NCBI GenBank assembly: GCA_002298665.1 | Contig: DBKW01000039.1 | Span: forward strand, 13,873-20,035 | Source: Verrucomicrobia bacterium UBA740 | Lineage (GTDB): Bacteria > Verrucomicrobiota > Kiritimatiellia > RFP12 > UBA1067 | DNA length: 6,163 nt | Reading direction: 5' to 3' | Shown: positions 1 through 5,661 of the stretch, piece after piece | Position numbering within the stretch: position 1 is the first letter of the stretch | How the letters are laid out: every line of letters starts with the position of its first letter | Program-made: the position numbers and the translations under genes | Notes under the pieces: generated by a model | What the model saw: the letters and a program-made list of their open reading frames with translations, nothing else | The model's database searches: none | Told to the model about the DNA's origin: nothing

Positions 1-509
1 TTGACGAGCATCACGCGCCAATTCGTGCCGCCGCGCCCGTCCGCCGCGTGCTGGTGTCCGCGCATGGTCCTGTAGCCCCAGCTCCAGATGACGAGATTGA
101 ATACCGCGACGTAGACGACGCCGAAGAAGACGCCCTCCGCGCCGAACACGGCCTGCTCGAGCGGAATGCCCATGAACCCCGCGTTGGAAAGCACCATGGA
201 AAGCTTCAGGACCGACGTGCGCCGCAGACTCTTCCCCGGCACGATCCAGTGCGCGGCGGCGATGAGGACGGCGTGCAAGGCGACGACAATCGCCGCGGCG
301 AGCGCCAGCTGCCCCAGGAGGGCGACTTCGAACGGACGCTGGAAGACGTCCATGATCAGGCAGGGCGTGACGATGAGGACAAGGATGTTGACCATGCCCT
401 TGACGGACGGCTCGTCCATGATTTTGAACTTGCGGCTCAGGGCGCCGACCGCCATCAGCGCGAAGAGAATGCCGACCTGGGAAGCCACGACGAGAAGATG
501 ATGCAGCAT
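1..509 (-). CDS. AEC-family (auxin efflux carrier) permease, N-terminal part
   Basis: This is an inner-membrane transporter of the AEC family (Pfam Mem_trans type), whose bacterial members are secondary carriers for organic acids or similar small solutes; the substrate cannot be told here. The 169 visible residues give about five hydrophobic helices: 5-25, 36-56, 62-90, 98-117 and 124-146. NAGFMGIPL at residues 109-117 matches the family's conserved asparagine/glycine-rich helix (often NxGxxGxP). The frame stays open to the left edge, so the second half, including the C-terminal helical bundle, is missing. ATG at 509 is preceded by AGGGG at 516-520, 6 nt away and inside the last codons of the ABC gene. 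Only one base separates that gene's stop from this start, so translational coupling is likely. Family assignment is fairly firm; function is not. Confidence 0.85.
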   Translation of the reverse strand, partial: MLHHLLVVASQVGILFALMAVGALSRKFKIMDEPSVKGMVNILVLIVTPCLIMDVFQRPFEVALLGQLALAAAIVVALHAVLIAAAHWIVPGKSLRRTSVLKLSMVLSNAGFMGIPLEQAVFGAEGVFFGVVYVAVFNLVIWSWGYRTMRGHQHAADGRGGTNWRVMLV

Positions 510-510
510 G

Positions 511-1716
511 TCAATCCCCTAGATGGTTGAGATCGAGCTCATGGTCGAAAAGCGGCGGCACTTCATCCCGCCGGTGGCAGATCAGGACGGCCGTCGTTTT
601 CGGATGCTTGCGCAAATACGCGGCGATCTGGCGTCCGACTGTCCGCGCGGTGCGCGCGTCGAGGTTCATGAACGGTTCGTCCAAAAGCAAAAGTTCGGGA
701 TTCTTGGCGAGCGCCGCGTCCACCAGTTCGCGCGCCGAATGTCCGAGGTAGGCCTGCATCTCCGGGCTGACCGCCCCGATGCGCGAGCGGATGTCCGACA
801 GCGCCACGCCATTCCCGCGCGGCAAGCCGAAAATCTTGATGTCCACGGCATAGGCCCACGGACTGTCCCCCGTGATGAGCGCGAAGAGCGTCGTCTTGCC
901 GGAGCCGTTCTCGCCACGCAAAACCCAATGTTCGCCCTGACGCACGGTCCAGTTGAAGTGGCTGAAGAGCCGGCGTCCGCCGTAGTCCAGGGAAAGATCG
1001 CGAATCTCGATCACCGGCGGGCCGCCGGACGGTCTGCCCGCCCGGCGGGCGGGTGCCTGGGACGCGTCGGGCGCCTCGTCCGGGGTGGGGGTAAACGGCA
1101 CGAGGCTCGCCCGTCCCTTTTTGTCCAGCCGGACGGCGCGTGTGACGCATTCGGGCCACTCGTCCGCATGGCGGCACGCCATCAGAATGGCCAGCCCACG
1201 CTTGGCGAGCGCCTGCAAGACGTCCTTCAATTTCGCGCGTTGCGCCGGATCCAGCCCCGCCGCCGGGTCGTCCAGGATGAGGAGTTTCGGATTCTTCGCG
1301 AGCGCCCGCGTCAGGAGCACCCGCCGCGTTTCGCCGTTGGAAAGGGAAATGAGCGGACGCTCCCAAAACTTGCGCACGTCCGTCAGGCGAACAAGCCGCG
1401 CCAGACGTTCCTTGAAGGCGCGCTTGGTTTCCGGCGGTTTCGCCCCGACTTCGTAGGGATTGATGCCGTAGACTTCTTCATAGGAGAGGAAATCCGCGAC
1501 GGTCTCGCCGCCTTCCTCATAGTAACGCGCCTGCGGCCAGCCGGTCGCTTGGGCGAAGCCGGCGTGCGCGGCGAAACTCAGAAGCGCGGCGGAATCCGCC
1601 CACTCGTCCGACTGCGCCAGCCGGCGGCACCAGTCGGACCGCACGTCCGCGTCCGGGCCCGTGACCGCGCGTATTTCGCCCGCGGGCGGCAAAAGATCTA
1701 GCGTCCCAGTATGCAC
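511..1716 (-). CDS. Double-domain ABC ATPase, ModF/PhrA-like, with complementary degenerate domains
   Basis: A cytoplasmic protein of about 401 residues with two ABC nucleotide-binding domains (NBDs) and no membrane segment. NBD1 begins almost at its Walker A position, which reads GPDADVRSD (20-28), so the P-loop glycine and lysine are lost. It keeps a signature, LSNGE (125-129), a Walker B ending LLILDDP (145-151, Asp in place of catalytic Glu) and an H-loop His183. A Pro/Ala/Arg-rich linker spans about 201-234. NBD2 has an intact Walker A, GENGSGKTT (268-276), Walker B LLLLDEP (342-348) and His381, but only 72 residues separate Lys274 from Asp346, against 123 in NBD1. The signature and most of the helical subdomain are absent. 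ModF of E. coli is about 490 residues. The open frame continues upstream inside metF, but that part is antisense-like shadow. GTG at 1716 is chosen for its GGGGA (1724-1728) 7 nt upstream; TTG at 1692 is the alternative. Its role is unknown. Confidence 0.8.
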   Translation of the reverse strand: MHTGTLDLLPPAGEIRAVTGPDADVRSDWCRRLAQSDEWADSAALLSFAAHAGFAQATGWPQARYYEEGGETVADFLSYEEVYGINPYEVGAKPPETKRAFKERLARLVRLTDVRKFWERPLISLSNGETRRVLLTRALAKNPKLLILDDPAAGLDPAQRAKLKDVLQALAKRGLAILMACRHADEWPECVTRAVRLDKKGRASLVPFTPTPDEAPDASQAPARRAGRPSGGPPVIEIRDLSLDYGGRRLFSHFNWTVRQGEHWVLRGENGSGKTTLFALITGDSPWAYAVDIKIFGLPRGNGVALSDIRSRIGAVSPEMQAYLGHSARELVDAALAKNPELLLLDEPFMNLDARTARTVGRQIAAYLRKHPKTTAVLICHRRDEVPPLFDHELDLNHLGD

Positions 1717-2564
1717 TTCAGATTCCCCATGATGCGCTCGGCGATATCGGGCTTGTTCATCGTGTAGACATGCACGCCGTTCACGCCGTTGGCGAAAAGG
1801 TCGATGATCTGCTCCGTCGCGTAGGCGATTCCCGCCTCCGTCATGGACGCCGGGTCGTCTCCGAAGCGGTCCACTATCGCCTTGAAGCGCGCCGGCAGGA
1901 AGGAGCCCGAGAGCTGGCAGATGCGCGCGATCTGCTTCGCGTTCGTCACGGGCATGATGCCCGCCAGGACCGGCACACGGATGCCGCGCCCGAGAAGCTT
2001 GGAAAGATACGCGTAGAAGATATTGTTGTCGAAAAACATCTGCGAGACGAGGAAGTCCAGCCCCGCGTCCACCTTCTCCTTGATGTGCGCGAGGTCGTCC
2101 GCGATGTGCGCGCATTCCGGATGGCACTCGGGGTAGCACGCGCCGCCCAGGCAGAAGCCGCGCCCGTCCAGAAAGCGCACCAGATCGACGGCATGGGCGA
2201 AATCGCCGGGCATGTCCGCCGGCGTCATCCCGGGCGGACAGTCTCCGCGCAGGCAGAGGATGTTGGATACGCCGCGCGCGGCGAGTTTGGCGACCTCCTC
2301 CTCCACGCGCGCCCGGGTGGAGGAAAGACAGGTCAGGTGCGCGAGAGCCGGCACGCCGCAGTCCTGCACGAACGAGGCGACGTCCGCCGTGTTGACGTTC
2401 GCGCCGCCGCCCGCGCCGTAGGTGACCGATATGAAACTCGGCTTCAACTCCGCCAGGCGCCGGACCGCTTCCTTGACGGGCGCGGCGGGCGCGTCCTTCT
2501 TGGGCGGGAAGATTTCGAAGGAAATCTCCGGTTTGCCGTCGTCGATCAGATTGCGTATCTTCAT
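1698..2564 (-). CDS. metF: 5,10-methylenetetrahydrofolate reductase (MTHFR)
   Basis: This cytoplasmic flavoenzyme reduces 5,10-methylene-THF to 5-methyl-THF, the methyl donor for methionine synthesis. The 288-residue product is close to the 296 residues of E. coli MetF and covers the whole FAD-binding TIM barrel. Recognisable motifs are SFEIFPPK near the N terminus (Glu17, matching catalytic Glu28 of E. coli), SVTYGAGG (46-53), AHLTC (75-79), LRGDCPP (105-111, Asp108 matching Asp120), CYPECHPE (143-150) and VSQMFFDN (173-180, Gln175 matching a folate-contacting Gln). ATG at 2564 is preferred because GGAGAG (2569-2574) lies 4 nt upstream. The in-frame TTG at 2576 directly abuts an AGGAG and has no spacer. 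It lies 74 nt after fusA and overlaps the downstream ABC gene. Residue matches to E. coli are from memory of the family. No methionine-pathway partner is visible in the window. Confidence 0.96.
   Translation of the reverse strand: MKIRNLIDDGKPEISFEIFPPKKDAPAAPVKEAVRRLAELKPSFISVTYGAGGGANVNTADVASFVQDCGVPALAHLTCLSSTRARVEEEVAKLAARGVSNILCLRGDCPPGMTPADMPGDFAHAVDLVRFLDGRGFCLGGACYPECHPECAHIADDLAHIKEKVDAGLDFLVSQMFFDNNIFYAYLSKLLGRGIRVPVLAGIMPVTNAKQIARICQLSGSFLPARFKAIVDRFGDDPASMTEAGIAYATEQIIDLFANGVNGVHVYTMNKPDIAERIMGNLKCILGR
1724..1728 (-). promoter_or_regulatory. Ribosome binding site that decides the ABC ATPase start
   Basis: GGGGA lies 7 nt before GTG at 1716, inside the 3' end of metF. No ATG is available in this frame near the metF stop. 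The TTG at 1692 has no comparable purine run at the right distance. This start makes the ABC gene overlap metF by 19 nt, which suggests coupled translation. Confidence 0.5.
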
Positions 2565-2581
2565 CGTACTCTCCAACTCCT

Positions 2582-2616
2582 AAAAAGAAGAGCGACTCGC
2601 TTGTGGCGGGCCGCTC
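2582..2616 (-). terminator. Weak candidate terminator or attenuator between fusA and metF
   Basis: On the minus strand GAGCG (2612-2616) can pair with CGCTC (2590-2594), or more locally AGCG with CGCT across a 3-nt loop (2591-2601). CTTCTTTTT follows at once (2582-2590). The stems are short and one loop is long, so termination would be weak at best. The U-run leads directly into the metF ribosome binding region, so partial read-through from fusA is more plausible than a full stop. Confidence 0.22.
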
Positions 2617-2631
2617 CCTTTCGCACAACGT

Positions 2632-2647
2632 GCGGACCTCAGTCCGC
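2632..2647 (-). other. Perfect 6-bp hairpin with the fusA stop codon in its loop
   Basis: GCGGAC and GTCCGC (2642-2647 and 2632-2637) form a perfect inverted repeat around a 4-nt loop. The fusA TGA (2641-2639) lies in that loop. A second, mutually exclusive hairpin, CGCAC/GTGCG with a 3-nt loop, lies at 2622-2634. Neither is followed by a U-run. They may protect the fusA 3' end or affect translation passing into metF, but the pairing is only read by eye. Confidence 0.4.
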
Positions 2648-4738
2648 GCTCGGGCGGACCTTGCCTTCCTTGATGCGCTTGGCGATGACCTGCTCGGCGA
2701 TGGCCTTCGGCACGGCCTCGTACTGCTTGAAGATCATCGTGAAGGTGCCGCGGCCCTGCGTGACCGTGCGGATGGCGTTCGAGTAGCCGAACATTTCCCC
2801 GAGCGGGACCGTCGCCTTGATGAGCTTGACGCCCGCGCGGTCTTCCATGCCCTCGACGCGTCCGCGGCGCTGGTTGATGGAGCCGTTCGCCGCGCCCATG
2901 TACGACTCGGGAACCGCGACTTCGACATCCATCATCGGCTCGAGGAGCTGCGGTTTCGCCTTGAGGAACGCCTGCTTGAAGCACTGGCGGGCGCACTCGA
3001 TGAACGCGAATTCGTTCGAGTCGACCTCGTGGTACGAACCGAAGTACACCGTCACCTTGACGTCCACGACCGGGAAGCCGCCGAGCGGGCCGGCCTCGAG
3101 AGCCTTCTTGACGCCCTTCTCGACCGCCGGAATGTATTCCGTCGGGATCACGCCGCCCTTGACCTCGTTGACGAACTCGAAGCCCTTGCCCGGCTCCTGC
3201 GGTTCGACGCGCAGACAGACGTGCGCGTACTGGCCGCGGCCGCCGGACTGCTTGACGTGCTTGTACTCGTTCTCGACCTTGGTCGTGACCGTTTCGCGGT
3301 AGGCGACCTGCGGCGCGCCCACGTCGCAGTCGACGTTGAACTCGCGTTTCAGGCGGTCCACGATGACTTCCAGGTAGAGTTCGCCCATGCCGGCGATGAT
3401 CGTCTCGCTCGTTTCCTTGTCGAAGCTGACGACGAAGGTCGGGTCTTCCATCGCGAGCGCGTGGAGCGCCACGCCGAGCTTCTCGTTGTCGCCGCGGGAT
3501 TTCGGCTTGACCGCGACCGAGATGACCGGCGCCGGGAAGTCGATGGACTCGAGCGTGATCGGGTGTTCCGGATCGCAGAGCGTGTCGCCCGTGCGCGTCT
3601 GGGTCAGGCCGACGCACGCCACGATGTCGCCCGTGCGCGCTTCTTCGAGCGGCTCGTGCTTGTTCGCGTGCATGCGGAAGAGGCGGGAAATGCGCTGTTC
3701 CTGGTTGATCGTCGAGTCGAGCATCTCCGCGCCGAGCTTCATGATGCCCGAGTAGACGCGGACGAACGTGATCTTGCCCATGTTCTTGTCGGACATGATC
3801 TTGAACGCGAGGCCGCAGAACGGCGCATCGTCGCTGACCGGGCGGATTTCATTGGGGTTGTCCTGCGAAACGGCCGGACCCGCGTCGAGCGGCGAAGGCA
3901 GGTAGTCGCAGACGCCGTCGAGGAGCTGCTGCACGCCCTTGTCCTTGAACGCGCTGCCGCAGAACGCCGGCGTGATCTTGCGCGCCAGACAGCCCTTGCG
4001 GATCGCCTTCTTGATTTCGTCCGTCGTGAGCTCTTCGCCCGCGAAGAACTTCTCCATCAGCGCGTCGTCCTGCTCGGCGGCGGCTTCGACCATCTTCTGG
4101 TGGTATTCCTCGGCCTTGATCTTGTATTCCTCGGGGATTTCCTTCTCGATGACCGTCTTGCCGAGGCTCTTCATATCATAGTAGAGCGCCTTCATCGAGA
4201 TGAGGTCGATCACGCCCTCGAACGTATCCGCCGCGCCGATCGGGATCACCATCGGGACGGGGTTGGCGTGGAGCTGCGCGCGCATCTGGTCCATCACGTT
4301 GTAGAAGTTCGCGCCCACGCGGTCCATCTTGTTGACGAACGCGATCTTCGGCACTTTGTACTTCTCGCTCTGGCGCCACACCTGCTCGGACTGGGGCTGC
4401 ACGCCGCCGACCGCACAGTACAGCGCGACCGCGCCGTCCAAAACGCGGAGCGAACGCTCCACTTCGGCCGTGAAGTCCACGTGTCCGGGGGTGTCGATCA
4501 ACGAAAGGCGGTACTTGCCCCACGTCACGCACGTCGCGGCGGACTGGATCGTGATGCCGCGCTCCTGCTCCTGGACCATGAAGTCCATCGTCGCCGCGCC
4601 ATCGTGCACTTCGCCGATCTTGTAGTTCTTGCCGGAATAGTAAAGAATTCGCTCGGACGTCGTTGTCTTGCCGCCGTCGATGTGGGCCATAATGCCGAAG
4701 TTACGCACTCTTTCGAGTGGAATGTCACGTTTTGCCAT
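2639..4738 (-). CDS. fusA: Translation elongation factor G (EF-G)
   Basis: EF-G is the ribosomal translocase GTPase and also acts with RRF in ribosome recycling. The product has 699 residues (E. coli about 704) and is complete. The G domain carries AHIDGGKTT (18-26, G1), RGITI (60-64, G2), DTPGHVDF (82-89, G3, with catalytic His86), NKMD (136-139, G4) and a G5-like CGSAFKDKG. Domain IV keeps SGGRGQYAHV, the tip-loop SYHEVDSNE and the PESYMG...NQRRG region; domain V keeps EMFGYSNAIRTVTQGRG. The one oddity is Gly22 in G1, where EF-G normally has Ala (HIDAGKT). AAGGAG (4743-4748) sits 4 nt before ATG, and a near-consensus promoter lies just upstream. The gene is not next to rpsG, rpsL or tufA, so it may be a relocated main EF-G or a paralog; the canonical domains favour the former. 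Confidence 0.98.
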   Translation of the reverse strand: MAKRDIPLERVRNFGIMAHIDGGKTTTSERILYYSGKNYKIGEVHDGAATMDFMVQEQERGITIQSAATCVTWGKYRLSLIDTPGHVDFTAEVERSLRVLDGAVALYCAVGGVQPQSEQVWRQSEKYKVPKIAFVNKMDRVGANFYNVMDQMRAQLHANPVPMVIPIGAADTFEGVIDLISMKALYYDMKSLGKTVIEKEIPEEYKIKAEEYHQKMVEAAAEQDDALMEKFFAGEELTTDEIKKAIRKGCLARKITPAFCGSAFKDKGVQQLLDGVCDYLPSPLDAGPAVSQDNPNEIRPVSDDAPFCGLAFKIMSDKNMGKITFVRVYSGIMKLGAEMLDSTINQEQRISRLFRMHANKHEPLEEARTGDIVACVGLTQTRTGDTLCDPEHPITLESIDFPAPVISVAVKPKSRGDNEKLGVALHALAMEDPTFVVSFDKETSETIIAGMGELYLEVIVDRLKREFNVDCDVGAPQVAYRETVTTKVENEYKHVKQSGGRGQYAHVCLRVEPQEPGKGFEFVNEVKGGVIPTEYIPAVEKGVKKALEAGPLGGFPVVDVKVTVYFGSYHEVDSNEFAFIECARQCFKQAFLKAKPQLLEPMMDVEVAVPESYMGAANGSINQRRGRVEGMEDRAGVKLIKATVPLGEMFGYSNAIRTVTQGRGTFTMIFKQYEAVPKAIAEQVIAKRIKEGKVRPSAD

Positions 4739-4742
4739 TTTT

Positions 4743-4748
4743 CTCCTT
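4743..4748 (-). promoter_or_regulatory. fusA ribosome binding site
   Basis: AAGGAG is followed by a 4-nt A-run and then ATG at 4738. This is a strong, unambiguous Shine-Dalgarno sequence and fixes the EF-G start. Confidence 0.85.
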
Positions 4749-4767
4749 AGTTCAACGTTGAGTATAT

Positions 4768-4796
4768 ATTATACGAAAATGAGCCCCTGAGCGCAA
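4768..4796 (-). promoter_or_regulatory. Sigma70-type promoter of fusA
   Basis: On the minus strand TTGCGC (4796-4791) is followed by exactly 17 nt and then TATAAT (4773-4768), a perfect -10 with a 4/6 -35. Transcription would start near 4760-4762 and leave a 5' leader of only about 22 nt. An AT-rich stretch just upstream (about 4801-4825) could act as an UP element, in keeping with a highly expressed translation factor. It sits in AT-rich DNA within a GC-rich window. Confidence 0.8.
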
Positions 4797-4800
4797 GGGG
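4784..4800. other. Short inverted repeat over the -35 region of the fusA promoter
   Basis: CCCCT (4784-4788) and AGGGG (4796-4800) form a 5-bp inverted repeat with a 7-nt centre. It covers the -35 hexamer and part of the spacer. On the plus strand only a few T residues follow, so a terminator for antisense transcription is possible but weak. A repressor or activator site is equally possible. Confidence 0.25.
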
Positions 4801-4933
4801 GTATTTTCAACTTTAATCCATAAATAGCCGAAAGAAGCCCGAAAACGCCCAAAAACCCCGCATGCCCACCGTCCGTTCGGCGCGCCCGATTCCCGGACCG
4901 CGTGGGACGTTTGCGGAGATGCCGCGGGGGGTC

Positions 4934-5043
4934 TTGCGCCGGAACCGCCACCCCGTTGCGCCGGAACGCCGATGCCGTTGCGCCGGAACGGTGATGCCGT
5001 TGCGCCGGAACCGCCACCCCGTTCTACTGGAACGGCACGGGAG
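4934..5043. repeat. 22-bp direct tandem repeat array, about five units
   Basis: Units lie at 4934-4955, 4956-4977, 4978-4999, 5000-5021 and, decayed, 5022-5043. The first 12 bases, TTGCGCCGGAAC, are identical in units 1-4. The remaining 10 vary: CGCCACCCCG in units 1 and 4, GCCGATGCCG in unit 2 and GGTGATGCCG in unit 3. Units 1 and 4 are identical over all 22 bases. The fifth unit keeps TGGAAC and little else. There is no spacer between units, so this is not CRISPR. The period is close to two helical turns, so any bound protein would contact the same face of the DNA. A replication-slippage product of no function is the simplest alternative. Confidence 0.85.
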
Positions 5044-5053
5044 GGGTGGTTCC
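5007..5053 (-). other. Imperfect stem-loop just after the GDYXXLXY stop codon
   Basis: GGAACC plus ACCCC (5007-5012 and 5016-5020, with a 3-nt bulge between) pair with GGGGT plus GGTTCC (5043-5053). A small inner hairpin, GTTC/GAAC, lies at 5021-5033. On the minus strand the structure starts 2 nt after the stop codon. No U-run follows, so it is not a standard intrinsic terminator; it may stabilise the mRNA 3' end. Its left arm is made from the last clean 22-bp repeat unit. Confidence 0.35.
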
Positions 5054-5055
5054 GC

Positions 5056-5661
5056 TCAGGGATGGGCGCGGCGCTTTCGGATGTATTCGTTTAGGGGCGT
5101 GCCGTCGATTTCGATGTCCGAAAGAACCATCCGCCCGTCCCGCACACGGTAGACGGCCACGGAATTCGTGCGGGAAAGCGTGAAAAGCCGCCCTTCTTCG
5201 TCCGCCAGCCGCTCGTTGAGGAAGAATTGGTCGGGCAAATCAACCTCGAAATAGTCCGGCGGATCGTCTTTCCCGCTATAGTTCCGGTAGCGTGCGCGCG
5301 CCTTCACGTCCGTCGCCCAGAGCCCCGGGCCCTGCGGTTCCAGTCCGCACGCCGTCACGCGGGAGAGTCCGTTCGAGCCCCCGATCGGGTCTATGCGGAT
5401 CGACGCGGGGAACAACCGATAGGGATGACGGACGCCTCCCAAGCGAAACGCCGCGTCATAGTCCACGCGTTCCCTTACCCGTATACGCAAGTAACGCCCC
5501 CGGAACGGGTCGCTTGGATCGTACGCCTCGCAGGCGAACCGGCAGACGGTTCCCCCTGAAGCGACGCGTTCGTAGCGCACGATAAGCCACGCGAACGCGG
5601 CGATTTGCACGAGCAGGGTGGCCGCGAGCGCGGCGGTCCAACGGCTATTCTTGCGGTTCAT
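5056..5661 (-). CDS. GDYXXLXY-type membrane-anchored protein
   Basis: The 201-residue product has one N-terminal hydrophobic segment (about 9-28) after a short basic stretch, so it is probably anchored in the membrane with the rest outside the cytoplasm. DPSDPFRGRYLRIRV (48-62) matches the hallmark of GDYXXLXY-domain proteins, typically DPxDPxRGDYxxLxY. Here the core reads GRYLRIRV, with Arg, Ile and Val in place of Asp, Leu and Tyr. The family function is unknown; members commonly sit beside DUF2157 or DUF4401 membrane proteins, as here. ATG at 5661 is chosen because AGGAGG (5667-5672) lies 5 nt upstream and it overlaps the previous stop as ATGA. The same frame is open further upstream, but that part shadows the preceding gene. 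The two proteins probably work together. Confidence 0.8.
   Translation of the reverse strand: MNRKNSRWTAALAATLLVQIAAFAWLIVRYERVASGGTVCRFACEAYDPSDPFRGRYLRIRVRERVDYDAAFRLGGVRHPYRLFPASIRIDPIGGSNGLSRVTACGLEPQGPGLWATDVKARARYRNYSGKDDPPDYFEVDLPDQFFLNERLADEEGRLFTLSRTNSVAVYRVRDGRMVLSDIEIDGTPLNEYIRKRRAHP

Larger units (their letters stand above)
4739..5055. other. Gene-free intergenic region
   Basis: This 317-nt stretch between fusA and the GDYXXLXY gene holds, from fusA outward: the ribosome binding site and promoter, AT-rich DNA to about 4860, GC-rich DNA without recognised signals to 4933, the 22-bp tandem repeat array, and an inverted repeat next to the GDYXXLXY stop. The open frames here (plus 4862-5152, minus 4769-5017) cross the repeats, whose 22-bp unit changes frame at each copy. 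They lack family resemblance, so I call no gene. Confidence 0.7.

Noticed and set aside
511..2564. A new dedicated system formed by MetF, the ABC ATPase and the permease
   Set aside because: Tight spacing suggests co-expression only. No shared substrate, defence domain or toxin-antitoxin logic is visible in the sequence.
2565..2576. TTG at 2576 as the metF start
   Set aside because: AGGAG abuts it with no spacer, whereas the ATG at 2564 has GGAGAG at 4 nt and gives the expected N-terminal length.
1717..2628. Upstream extension of the ABC ATPase reading frame to a 705-residue protein
   Set aside because: It lies over metF, which has clear MTHFR motifs in another frame. The translated extension is Arg/Gly/Ala-rich without any family resemblance, as expected of a GC-rich shadow.
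2603..4750. Long plus-strand open frame (715 codons) opposite fusA
   Set aside because: It mirrors the codons of EF-G on the other strand and gives an Arg/Asp/Leu/Val-rich product with no domain. EF-G is complete and convincing.
4934..5043. CRISPR array
   Set aside because: The 22-bp units are contiguous without unique spacers, and no cas gene is nearby.
4769..5152. Small open frames on both strands through the intergenic repeats
   Set aside because: The 22-bp units shift frame at each copy, the minus frame runs over the fusA promoter, and no good ribosome binding site or family match is visible.
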